This document shows, one piece after another, positions 7,479 through 16,042 of a stretch of 64,000 nucleotides of DNA. This DNA comes from Micromonospora lutea (GTDB lineage Bacteria; Actinomycetota; Actinomycetes; Mycobacteriales; Micromonosporaceae), in the NCBI RefSeq assembly GCF_016863535.1, contig NZ_BOPB01000020.1:104588-168587 (forward strand), given 5' to 3'. The translations under genes and the position numbers were made by a program. The notes below the pieces were generated by a model that was not told where the DNA came from, did no database searches, and was given only the letters and a program-made list of their open reading frames with translations. The stretch's first letter is position 1, and each line of letters begins with the position of its first letter.

Positions 7479-8408
7479 TCAGGCCGCGTCGGGTGAGGAG
7501 AACAGTTTCGTGCTGAGGTACCGCTCGCCGGTGTCGGGCAGCACCACCACGATCGTGGCTCCGGCGTGTGCGGGTCGAAGCGCCAACGTGACGGCGGCGT
7601 GCAGCGCCGCGCCGCTGGAGACGCCCGCGAGGATCCCTTCCGTACGCGCGAGGCGGCGGGCGGCGGCGGCTGCCTGGTCGACGTCGACCTGGACGATTTC
7701 GTCGTACACGGTGGGATCGAGCACCTCGGGTAGGAAACCCGCACCGATCCCCTGAATGCCGTGCGGGCCGGCTCGGCCACCGGAAAGGACCGGCGACTCC
7801 GCCGGCTCCACCGCGACCACCCGCAGGTCGGGCTTGCGGGACCGCAGCACCTGCCCCACGCCGGTGAGAGTGCCACCCGTGCCGACGCCGCCGACGAACA
7901 GGTCCACCTGGCCGGCGGTGTCCGCCCAGATCTCCTCGGCGGTCGTACGTCGGTGGACCTCCGGGTTGGCCGGGTTGTCGAACTGCCGAGGCAGCCAGGC
8001 GCCCTCGGCATCCGCTATCTCCCTGGCCCGGCGTACTGCGCCGGGCATGCCGTCCTCGGCAGGGGTGAGCACGATCGTCGCCCCGTACGCGGACAGCAGC
8101 GCCCGTCGTTCAAGGCTCATGCTCGCCGGCATCGTCAGCGTGAGCCGGTAGCCCCGAGCGGCCGCGACCATGGCCAGCCCGATCCCCGTATTGCCACTCG
8201 TCGCCTCGACGATCAGACCGCCTGGCCGCAGTTCGCCACTGGTCTCGGCGGCGTCGACGAGGGCGAGGGCGATCCGGTCCTTGACGCTGCCGCCCGGATT
8301 GGCGGACTCCACCTTGGCCAGCAGCGTGACCGGCAGCTCCGCGGCGGTGCGCGCCAACCGCACCAGCGGCGTGCGACCGATCAGCGCGGTCACATCGGAA
8401 TGAATCAC
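7479..8408 (-). CDS. cysK: Cysteine synthase A (O-acetylserine sulfhydrylase)
   Basis: A 309-residue PLP enzyme that makes L-cysteine from O-acetylserine and sulfide. Diagnostic motifs are NPGGSVKDRIAL (Schiff-base Lys), ATSGNTGIGLA (substrate loop), GVGTGGTLTGVG (PLP phosphate binding) and AGVSSGAA. Its length is normal. Its ATG abuts the cysE stop with no gap, and it is the third gene of an operon whose leader carries a SAM-IV riboswitch. The product feeds on the O-acetylserine made by CysE encoded next to it. Confidence 0.95.
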   Translation of the reverse strand: MIHSDVTALIGRTPLVRLARTAAELPVTLLAKVESANPGGSVKDRIALALVDAAETSGELRPGGLIVEATSGNTGIGLAMVAAARGYRLTLTMPASMSLERRALLSAYGATIVLTPAEDGMPGAVRRAREIADAEGAWLPRQFDNPANPEVHRRTTAEEIWADTAGQVDLFVGGVGTGGTLTGVGQVLRSRKPDLRVVAVEPAESPVLSGGRAGPHGIQGIGAGFLPEVLDPTVYDEIVQVDVDQAAAAARRLARTEGILAGVSSGAALHAAVTLALRPAHAGATIVVVLPDTGERYLSTKLFSSPDAA

Positions 8409-8960
8409 TTACTGCTCCTTCGCGGTGGTCGGGATGGCGCTGTCCGGATCGCCGACGGCGCACGCGGTCGGGCTGCGGAGCCGGGCGCCGGGCGGCACGT
8501 CGTGCAGCACCAGACAGTGAGCACTGATTCGGGCGTCGTCACCCACGTGGACTCGGCCGAGGACCGAGGCTCCGACGCCGAGCACCACGCGATCACCGAT
8601 CATCGGGTGGCGGCGGGCGCCCTTGGCGTCCGCCCACCAGCCGGCACCGCCGAGGGTCACGCCGTGGTACATGGTGACGTCGTCGCCGACCCGCGCGGTC
8701 TCCCCGATGACGACGCCGTTGCCGTGGTCGATGAAGAGCCGCCGCCCGATGTACGCGCCGGGGTGGATCTCGATGCCGGTCAGAAACCGGGTGACTTGGC
8801 TGAGCATCCGGGGCAGCAGGGGAAGGCCGCGCCGGTGCAGGAAGTGGCTGACGCGGTGACTCCACACCGCCCACAACCCTGGGTAGAGCAGTACCTCCAC
8901 GGCGTGGAGGCCGTGCAGTGCGGGATCGCGGCGGTAGGCCGCGCGGATGTCGTCGATCAT
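8409..8960 (-). CDS. cysE: Serine O-acetyltransferase
   Basis: A 183-residue short-form CysE. The C-terminal half is a left-handed beta-helix with hexapeptide repeats (GAYIGRRLFIDHGNGVVIGETARVGDDVTMYHGVTLGG in the family pattern), including the catalytic DHGNG region and HGVTLGG. It acetylates serine with acetyl-CoA for CysK. The ATG lies in an ATGA overlap with the class V enzyme upstream, which fixes the start. It lacks the long N-terminal helical domain of enterobacterial CysE, as usual in actinobacteria. Confidence 0.93.
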   Translation of the reverse strand: MIDDIRAAYRRDPALHGLHAVEVLLYPGLWAVWSHRVSHFLHRRGLPLLPRMLSQVTRFLTGIEIHPGAYIGRRLFIDHGNGVVIGETARVGDDVTMYHGVTLGGAGWWADAKGARRHPMIGDRVVLGVGASVLGRVHVGDDARISAHCLVLHDVPPGARLRSPTACAVGDPDSAIPTTAKEQ

Positions 8961-10294
8961 GCGATGTCCCGGGAGGCCGGTCGTTGCGATGGTGCCTGGG
9001 CGGCGATCCGCGCGACGGCCGCGACCAGTCGGTCCACCTGCTCCCGCGTGGTCCCGGCGCCGAGACTGGCCCGGACCGCGGTTCCCGGCAGTCGGGTCGG
9101 TGCCGAGGCCAGCAGGTGCCGCGTCAGCGGGTGGGCGCAGAACAGCCCGTCCCGAACACCGATGCCGTGATCGTCGGCGAGTCGCCGGGCCACCTCGGCC
9201 GAGTCCAGCCCGGCGACGGCGAAGGCCGCGATTCCCAGGCGGGGATGCGCGGGACCGAACAACACCAGGCGGTGTACGCCCGCCACCGTGGCCAGGCCGG
9301 CGTCCAGCCGCTCCAGTAGCTGCTGCTCGTGGTGGGTCAGTGCGGCCCAGCCGGTCGCGGTCACCGCCTCGCAGACGGCTGCCATCGCCACCGCACCGAC
9401 CAGATTCGGGGTGCCGGCCTCGTGTCGGCCCGGTCCGAGCGCCCACTGGACCGTCCCGTCGGAACCGACGTGTCGGGAGGCACCGCCACCGGACAGGTAC
9501 GGCCGTGCCGCATCCATCCAGTCAGCGCGCCCGGCCAGCACGCCGGCACCGAACGGCGCGTACAGCTTGTGACCCGACAGCACGAGATAGTCCACGTCCA
9601 GGTCGGCCAGGCTCACCGGACCGTGTGCCGCCAGCTGGGCGGCGTCGACCACCACACGGGCGCCGTGCCAGCGGGCCACCCGGGCGATCTCGGCGACCGG
9701 CCACACCTCGCCGGTGACGTTGCTGGTCGCCGTCACCGCCACCAGCGCGGGACCGTGCCGGCGCAACGCCTCGTCCACGGCGGCCACGGCCTCACCGGGG
9801 GTGCGGGGCAGCGGGAGATGCACCGTCTGCCGCCATGGCAGCAGATTCGCGTGATGCTCACCGAGGAAGGTCAGCACCGGGGTCGAGGCCGGAACGACGT
9901 GGGCGAGCAGGTTCAGCGCGTCGGTGCTGTTGCGGGTGAACACCACCTGGTCGCCCGGGCGGCAGCCGACGAACCGTGCCACTGCGGCGCGTGCCTGCTC
10001 ATAGGCGCGGGTGCAGTGCTGCGACAGGACACCGGCGCCGCGGTGGACGCTGGCGTATGAGGGCAGCAGCCGGGTGACCGCCTCGGCCGCCACCACGGCG
10101 CACGGCGCGGTGGCCGCGATGTCGAGATTGGCGTACGGCAGCAGCCGGCCGTCGGCGACCCGTACCATCAGGTCGCCGCCCAGCACGGCCAGTGCGCCCC
10201 GCCCCGGCTGCGCTTCGGTCCGCGCGTGCGGGAAGTCGATGGTGGGCGGCTGTTCGAGGGGGTGGATCGAGGCTGTACGCACGTCGACTCCCAT
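8957..10294 (-). CDS. Class V PLP-dependent enzyme, cysteine-desulfurase-like
   Basis: A 445-residue aminotransferase class V protein. Motifs include YANLDIAATAP near the N-terminus, FTRNSTDALNL, VDAAQLAAHGPVSLADLDVD and SGHKLYAPFGAGVL (PLP Lys). GTPNLVGAV and a C-terminal small domain complete the fold. The start MGVDVRT is the first reasonable ATG after the riboswitch. Its stop overlaps the cysE start (ATGA). Sequence alone does not separate a SufS/CsdA-like desulfurase from another sulfur-amino-acid lyase. The operon with cysE and cysK behind a SAM riboswitch argues for a role in cysteine or methionine sulfur transfer. Confidence 0.85.
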   Translation of the reverse strand: MGVDVRTASIHPLEQPPTIDFPHARTEAQPGRGALAVLGGDLMVRVADGRLLPYANLDIAATAPCAVVAAEAVTRLLPSYASVHRGAGVLSQHCTRAYEQARAAVARFVGCRPGDQVVFTRNSTDALNLLAHVVPASTPVLTFLGEHHANLLPWRQTVHLPLPRTPGEAVAAVDEALRRHGPALVAVTATSNVTGEVWPVAEIARVARWHGARVVVDAAQLAAHGPVSLADLDVDYLVLSGHKLYAPFGAGVLAGRADWMDAARPYLSGGGASRHVGSDGTVQWALGPGRHEAGTPNLVGAVAMAAVCEAVTATGWAALTHHEQQLLERLDAGLATVAGVHRLVLFGPAHPRLGIAAFAVAGLDSAEVARRLADDHGIGVRDGLFCAHPLTRHLLASAPTRLPGTAVRASLGAGTTREQVDRLVAAVARIAAQAPSQRPASRDIA

Positions 10295-10324
10295 GGATAT
10301 CAGGGGATCGGGCGCCCGATCCGC

Positions 10325-10432
10325 GCTTGCCCCGCCGCTGCGGCTGGGCCAGGTCGCCCCCGGAGGCACCCCGCCGCGGAGGAGGGTTGCCGACCAGCCA
10401 GCCGGGGCTTGTCGCTGGTACTCAGGACCGCC
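10325..10432 (-). ncRNA. SAM-IV riboswitch
   Basis: Read on the minus strand, the leader contains GGTCCTGAG, then CCAGCGACAAGCCCCGGC, GCTGGTCGGCAACCCTCC, GCGGCGGGGTGCC and closing GCGACC, the conserved core of actinobacterial SAM-IV RNAs. A further short GCCGC/GCGGC hairpin downstream fits the extra helix of this class. It ends about 30 nt before the class V enzyme ATG, so it can control the whole class V-cysE-cysK operon, expected to be shut when S-adenosylmethionine is high. Confidence 0.88.
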
Positions 10433-10525
10433 GTGAACGTTACCCCGGTGTGGGGCGCCGTCCGCAGGGTCGTTGGACCCTGTCCGGAGAGTTTCAACAT
10501 CAGTGCAGGTGCTCGGCGGGGCAGC

Positions 10526-12070
10526 TCACGGCATGGGCGTGGAATGGACCGACGGTTCCGCGGTGACCGACGTGCCGAGCAGGTAGTGGACGACATCAGC
10601 GGCGCCGTAGTCGTCGCCGTCGCCGACCAGCGTCGGCAGGAACGCCAGATCCTGCCCGAGGGTCAGCAGCGCTGGCTCGCGATAGCCGTCCGGTCGCCGC
10701 TGGCCCAGACCGACGGCGGCGACGAGACCGTTGCACAGGCACCGGCTTCCGACCGTGTCTTCCACGGCTCCGCCCTTGCGGAGATAGTCACCGACGGGTT
10801 CAGCGGGACAGCGGTAACCGACCTTGCCGTCGGGCTGTTGGTACGGGCTCCGCAGGTAACCGAGATCGCACAATCGCGGCCGGTCGGCGTAGATGTCCTC
10901 GTCTGCCGTCGTACCCGGCAGATGCGCCACCTTGAACGGAAAGCCGGTAGGCGAGACCCCGGCATGGTTACGCACCACCAGGGTGCCGCGCCTGGCATCG
11001 TGCAGTAGCCGCTGGCGTAGTGCCGTGTCGAGCCCGGACTCGCGGCACAGGGCGAACGCGGTCCCGATCTGCACGCCCGCGGCGCCTGTCGCGCGGGCGG
11101 CGGACAACTCGGCGGGGCCGCACTGCCCGCCGGCGATCCAGAACGGCAACCCCAACGCCGCCACCTTCGGCAGGTCAACATGATCGCGCGGCCCGTACAC
11201 CGGCTCCCCGTCAGGACTCAACCGCAATGCTCCGCGAGGTCGGGCGCTGTGCCCGCCGGCAACCGGTGATTCGATCACGAAGCCGTCCGGCCGGGTGGTG
11301 TCGTCGCGGGCGAGGTAGGTCGCGAGCGTGGTGGACGAGACGATGGCCAGCAAACGCGGGCGTCGCACCCGCTCGGGGGTGACACCCAACAGATCCTGCG
11401 GATCGAAGGAGACGTGGAACTGCTGGTCGGTGGCCGCGCCCTGGACCGCCACCGACAGCCGGACGGGACGGTGCTCCGCCAGAGCGTCGAGCAGGCGGGG
11501 TATCCCGGTCGGCAGCCCGGCACCCATCAGCACGTAATCGACCCCGGCCAGCATCGCACCGTACACCGCCGCCGGTGTCGCCATCTGAATCTTCTCCAGG
11601 TAGTTCACCCCGACCGGGCCGTGATGTCCGTCTGTGGCGAGCAGCACCTCGACGAAGTTGCCCAGGACCGCGAGTTCCAGCCCGTCGCGGCGGGGACGCA
11701 GGCCCAGCCGTGGTATCGGCCGGTAGGGCTTGCCGTCCGGCAATCCGCCAGGCACGAAGTAGCGCTTCAGCACGCGACTCGCCAGTGCGGGAACGGGAAA
11801 GCGCGCCAATGCCCGCCGTACCTGTCCGTCCGGGTCGCCGTCCTGCAGCCGGCGGGCAAGCAGCGCATCCAGGGCGACGCCGGAAACCACTCCGAGTTGA
11901 CCGGTGCGAGCCACCGCCCGGGCCAGCCGCCATCCGGAGACACCGACGCCCATACCACCTTGAATGATCACGGGATTGCCTGCCTCCGCCGGCCTGGTGC
12001 GCAGCAGGGTCTCCGGATGCCCCCGCCGCACACCCGGACGGTCGGCTGGGCACCCCACGGGGTTCGTCAT
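10526..12070 (-). CDS. Nitronate monooxygenase family protein (FMN TIM barrel)
   Basis: A 514-residue protein starting MTNPVGCPAD, with AGGAGAG 2 nt before the ATG. NPVIIQGGMGVGVSGWRLA is the N-terminal FMN-binding signature of 2-nitropropane dioxygenase/nitronate monooxygenases. PFWIAGGQCGPAELSAARA, GAAGVQIGTAFALC and IESPVAGGHSA (candidate base His region) follow. It would oxidise alkyl nitronates with O2, or act on a related substrate. The C-terminal extension beyond about residue 400 is longer than in minimal family members. It diverges from narG and may share its regulatory region, but a role in nitrate metabolism is not shown. Confidence 0.85.
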   Translation of the reverse strand: MTNPVGCPADRPGVRRGHPETLLRTRPAEAGNPVIIQGGMGVGVSGWRLARAVARTGQLGVVSGVALDALLARRLQDGDPDGQVRRALARFPVPALASRVLKRYFVPGGLPDGKPYRPIPRLGLRPRRDGLELAVLGNFVEVLLATDGHHGPVGVNYLEKIQMATPAAVYGAMLAGVDYVLMGAGLPTGIPRLLDALAEHRPVRLSVAVQGAATDQQFHVSFDPQDLLGVTPERVRRPRLLAIVSSTTLATYLARDDTTRPDGFVIESPVAGGHSARPRGALRLSPDGEPVYGPRDHVDLPKVAALGLPFWIAGGQCGPAELSAARATGAAGVQIGTAFALCRESGLDTALRQRLLHDARRGTLVVRNHAGVSPTGFPFKVAHLPGTTADEDIYADRPRLCDLGYLRSPYQQPDGKVGYRCPAEPVGDYLRKGGAVEDTVGSRCLCNGLVAAVGLGQRRPDGYREPALLTLGQDLAFLPTLVGDGDDYGAADVVHYLLGTSVTAEPSVHSTPMP

Positions 12071-12376
12071 GTTCTCTCCTGTCGGGGGTGATCGACGCTG
12101 ACGCCGACACAGTGAATTGCCGCGGCCCTGCGACGTGAGCTGCTCGACGCAGCCTCCGTTCTCGTGCTGGAGAGGCAACAGAGCCTTTGGTCCCGCCCCG
12201 ACGGAGCTCCGCTGACGTGGGCGGCTTGGCCGTTCGACCCTTCCGCATCGGGACCTTTGACCCGGGTGTGCGATTCATGATCGCGATGTGATTGGCCTGA
12301 ACCGCGTGTTTGGTCTTGCACGACGGTGCCGAAGGCGCGAATGTGGGCCAAGGTCACAACCGAGGGAATGAGGCGC
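12071..12376. promoter_or_regulatory. Divergent promoter region between nitronate monooxygenase and narG, with DosR-like boxes
   Basis: No gene is evident in these 306 bp. At 12250-12263, GGGACCTTTGACCC matches the GGGNC-N4-GNCCC pattern of DosR/DevR-type (NarL family) sites, and a weaker GGGCCAAGGTCAC occurs at 12345-12357 near the narG start. These suggest hypoxia- or nitrate-responsive control, but no such regulator lies beside them. The assignment rests on pattern only. Confidence 0.4.
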
Positions 12377-15300
12377 ATGGCGGCCATTGGGGAGCACGCG
12401 AGCCGGGCATTGTTGGCAGTCGGGGGACTGGTACGCCGGGCGGAGGTGTCACCGGACGGCCAGGCGCTGTACCAGATCGGTGGCCGTGAGGCGGACGCGT
12501 TCTACCGCGACCGGTGGTCGTACGACAAGGTGGTGCGCTCCACCCACGGCGTCAACTGCACCGGGTCGTGTTCCTGGAAGGTGTACGTCAAGGACGGCAT
12601 CATCACCTGGGAACAACAGCAGGTCGACTACCCGAGCGTGGGGCCGGACCGGCCGGAGTACGAACCGCGTGGCTGCCCGCGCGGCGCCGCCTTCTCCTGG
12701 TACACCTACTCGCCCACCCGGGTGCGCTATCCGTACGCGCGCGGAGTGCTGGTGGAGATGTACCGCGAGGCCAAGCAGCGCCTCGGTGACCCCGTCGCGG
12801 CGTGGGCCGACATCCAGAGTGACCCCGAGCGGCGTCGCCGGTACCAGCGGGCCCGCGGCAAGGGCGGCCTGGTCCGGGTGACCTGGGACGAGGCCCAGGA
12901 GATGATCGCCGCCGCACACGTGCACACGATCAAGCGGTACGGGCCGGACCGGATCGCCGGGTTCTCCCCGATCCCGGCCATGTCGATGGTGTCCCACGCA
13001 GTCGGGGCCCGCTTCCTGTCCCTGCTCGGCGGTTCCATGCTGTCCTTCTACGACTGGTACGCCGACCTGCCGGTCGCCTCCCCGCAGGTGTTCGGCGACC
13101 AGACCGACGTGCCCGAGTCCGGCGACTGGTGGGACGCCTCGTACTTCGTCATGTGGGGGTCGAACGTCCCGGTCACCCGCACGCCGGACGCCCACTGGAT
13201 GGCGGAGGCCCGCTACCGCGGCCAGAAGGTCATCGTGGTCAGCCCGGACTTCGCCGACAACGTGAAGTTCGCCGACGAGTGGATGCCCGCCCAACCGGGC
13301 ACCGACGGTGCGCTCGCCATGGCGATGGGCCACGTGATGCTCAAGGAGTTCTTCGTCGACCGGCGCACCCCCCGCTTCGTCGACTACGTCCGCACCTTCA
13401 CCGACCTGCCGTTCCTCATCACTCTCGAGGAGGCCGCCGACGGGTCGTACCGGCCGGGGAAGTTCCTCACCGCGGCCGACCTCGGCGGGCAGGACACGGA
13501 GGACGCGTTCAAACCGGTGCTCTGGGACTCGGCCACCGACGAGGTCGCGGTGCCGCGCGGTTCGCTGGGCCACCGCTGGCAGGAGCAGGCCGGCCAGTGG
13601 AACCTCGACCTGGGTGACCTGCAACCGGCGCTGACCTGCCTGGGCGCCGGCAACGCGGTGGAGGTGGCATTGCCGCGGTTCGACACCGACACGCCGCAGA
13701 TCCTCCGTCGCGGCGTGCCGACCCGCACGGTCGCCGGCAAGCTCGTCACCAGCGTCTTCGACCTTCTACTCGCGCAGTATGGGGTGGCCCGCGACGGTCT
13801 GCCCGGGCAGTGGCCGGCCGGCTACGACGACGCCGAGGTGCCGTACACCCCGGCGTGGCAGGAGCCGATCACCGGGGTGCCGGCGGCGCAGGTGGCCCGG
13901 GTGGCCCGGGAGTTCGCCGACAACGCCGAACGCTCCGGCGGCCGGTCGATGATCCTGCTCGGTGCGGGCACCAACCACTGGTTCCACTCGGACGCCACCT
14001 ACCGGGCGATCCTCGCGCTGGTGACGCTCACCGGCTGCCAGGGGGTCAACGGTGGCGGTTGGGCGCACTACGTGGGGCAGGAGAAGTGTCGGCCGGTGAC
14101 CGGCTGGGCGAACCTGGCGTTCGGGCTGGACTGGGTACGCCCACCGCGGCAGATGATCGGCACCGCGTTCTGGTACGTCCACACCGACCAGTGGCGCTAC
14201 GACACGTACTCGGCCGATGTGGTGTCCGCACCGACCGGCACCGGCCTGTTCGACGGCAAACACACGATGGACCTGTTGGCCCAGTCGGCGCGGCTGGGCT
14301 GGATGCCGTCAATGCCGACATTCGACCGAAGTCCGCTCGATCTGGCCGACGAGGCGCTGGCCGCGCAGCCCGACGACCCGGCCGGGTACGTCGCGAAGGC
14401 CCTGCACGAGGGGCGGCTCACGTTCGCCTGCACCGATCCGGACGCGGAGCAGAACTGGCCGCGGGTGCTGACGGTGTGGCGCGCGAACCTGCTCGGATCC
14501 TCGGCCAAGGGCAACGAGTACTTCCTCCGCCACCTGCTCGGCACCGACTCCAACCTGCTCGCCACCGAGGCCGAACCGGAGCTGCGACCGAAGGACGTGG
14601 TCTGGCCGGAGGAGGCCCCGGAGGGCAAGCTCGACCTGCTGCTGAGCCTGGACTTCCGGATGACATCCACGACGCTCTTCTCCGACGTGGTGCTACCGGC
14701 CGCCACCTGGTACGAGAAGCACGACCTCAACAGCACCGACATGCACCCGTTCGTGCACGCGTTCACCCCGGCCATCAACCCGCCCTGGCAGACCCGCACC
14801 GACTTCGACGCCTTCCACGGCATCGCCCGCGCCTTCGCCACCATGGCCGGACCGCACCTGGGCGTCCGCAAGGACATCGTCGCGGCGCCGTTGCTGCACG
14901 ACACCCCGGACGCCATGGCCACCCCGCACGGTGTGGTGCGCGACTGGGCCCGTACCGGTGAGATGCCGGTACCGGGCAGGACCATGCCGAAGCTCGTCGT
15001 CGTCGAACGCGACTACGCCGCCGTCGCCGACAAACTCGCCGCGTTGGGCCCGCTGCTGGACACGCTCGGCACCACCGGCAAGGGCGTGCACACCGACGTG
15101 ACCCCCGAGATCGAGTACCTGCGCCGCAAGAACGGCACGGTGCGCGGCGGCGTCGCCGACGGCAGACCGTCGCTGGCCCGGGACGTGCACGCGTGCGAGG
15201 CGATCCTCGCATTGTCCGGCACCACGAACGGCCGGGTCGCCACCGCCGGATTCCACGACGTCGAGAAACGCACCGGCGTCGTGCTCGCCGACCTGGCCGC

Positions 15301-16042
15301 CGAGCACGAGGGCAAGCAGATCACCTTCGCCGACACCCAGTCCCGGCCGGTGCCGGTGATCACCAGCCCGGAGTGGTCCGGCAGTGAGCACGGCGGCCGA
15401 CGCTACTCGCCGTTCACCATCAACACGGAGCGGCGCAAGCCGTGGCACACCCTCACCGGCCGGCAGCACTTCTTCCTCGACCACGACTGGATGCACGAGG
15501 CCGGGGAGTCCCTGCCGATCTTCCGACCACCGTTGGACATGCACAAGCTGTTCGGCGAGCCGCGGCTCGGCCCGCACGGCGAACTGGAAATCACCGTGCG
15601 GTACCTGACCCCGCACTCGAAATGGTCCATCCACTCCGAGTACCAGGACAACCTGCTCATGCTGACGCTCTCCCGGGGCGGTCCGACGATGTGGATGAGC
15701 GAAACCGACGCGGCGAAGATCGGGGTACGCGACAACGACTGGATCGAGGCGGTCAACCGCAACGGCGTGGTCGTCTGCCGCGCCGTGGTGACGCACAAGA
15801 TGCCCGAGGGCACGGTGTACATGTACCACGCCCAGGAGCGGGTCATCGACGTGCCGAAGGCCGAGCGGACCGGCCGGCGCGGCGGCATCCACAACTCGCT
15901 GACCCGGCTGCTGGTCAAACCCACCCACCTGATCGGCGGGTACGCCCAACTCTCGTTCGCGTTCAACTATCTCGGCCCCACCGGAAACCAACGCGACGAG
16001 GTCACCGTGATCCGCCGCCGCTCCCAGGAGGTGCAGTACTGA
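12377..16042 (+). CDS. narG: Respiratory nitrate reductase alpha subunit
   Basis: A 1221-residue Mo-bisMGD catalytic subunit that reduces nitrate to nitrite at the membrane. The FS0 iron-sulfur site is in THGVNCTGSCSW with a downstream Cys in RGCPRGAA. SFYDWYADLP carries the Asp that ligates Mo, followed by the conserved QTDVPESGDW. Length matches NarG. The ATG at 12377 has GAGGGA 8 nt upstream; an ATG three codons earlier is possible. Its stop overlaps the narH start (TGATG), so expression is coupled. No twin-arginine signal is obvious at the N-terminus, consistent with a cytoplasmic-side enzyme. Confidence 0.96.
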   Translation: MAAIGEHASRALLAVGGLVRRAEVSPDGQALYQIGGREADAFYRDRWSYDKVVRSTHGVNCTGSCSWKVYVKDGIITWEQQQVDYPSVGPDRPEYEPRGCPRGAAFSWYTYSPTRVRYPYARGVLVEMYREAKQRLGDPVAAWADIQSDPERRRRYQRARGKGGLVRVTWDEAQEMIAAAHVHTIKRYGPDRIAGFSPIPAMSMVSHAVGARFLSLLGGSMLSFYDWYADLPVASPQVFGDQTDVPESGDWWDASYFVMWGSNVPVTRTPDAHWMAEARYRGQKVIVVSPDFADNVKFADEWMPAQPGTDGALAMAMGHVMLKEFFVDRRTPRFVDYVRTFTDLPFLITLEEAADGSYRPGKFLTAADLGGQDTEDAFKPVLWDSATDEVAVPRGSLGHRWQEQAGQWNLDLGDLQPALTCLGAGNAVEVALPRFDTDTPQILRRGVPTRTVAGKLVTSVFDLLLAQYGVARDGLPGQWPAGYDDAEVPYTPAWQEPITGVPAAQVARVAREFADNAERSGGRSMILLGAGTNHWFHSDATYRAILALVTLTGCQGVNGGGWAHYVGQEKCRPVTGWANLAFGLDWVRPPRQMIGTAFWYVHTDQWRYDTYSADVVSAPTGTGLFDGKHTMDLLAQSARLGWMPSMPTFDRSPLDLADEALAAQPDDPAGYVAKALHEGRLTFACTDPDAEQNWPRVLTVWRANLLGSSAKGNEYFLRHLLGTDSNLLATEAEPELRPKDVVWPEEAPEGKLDLLLSLDFRMTSTTLFSDVVLPAATWYEKHDLNSTDMHPFVHAFTPAINPPWQTRTDFDAFHGIARAFATMAGPHLGVRKDIVAAPLLHDTPDAMATPHGVVRDWARTGEMPVPGRTMPKLVVVERDYAAVADKLAALGPLLDTLGTTGKGVHTDVTPEIEYLRRKNGTVRGGVADGRPSLARDVHACEAILALSGTTNGRVATAGFHDVEKRTGVVLADLAAEHEGKQITFADTQSRPVPVITSPEWSGSEHGGRRYSPFTINTERRKPWHTLTGRQHFFLDHDWMHEAGESLPIFRPPLDMHKLFGEPRLGPHGELEITVRYLTPHSKWSIHSEYQDNLLMLTLSRGGPTMWMSETDAAKIGVRDNDWIEAVNRNGVVVCRAVVTHKMPEGTVYMYHAQERVIDVPKAERTGRRGGIHNSLTRLLVKPTHLIGGYAQLSFAFNYLGPTGNQRDEVTVIRRRSQEVQY

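Noticed and set aside
12449..13624. Minus-strand frame inside narG
   Set aside because: Antisense shadow of a well-identified gene; no ribosome site and no family motif.
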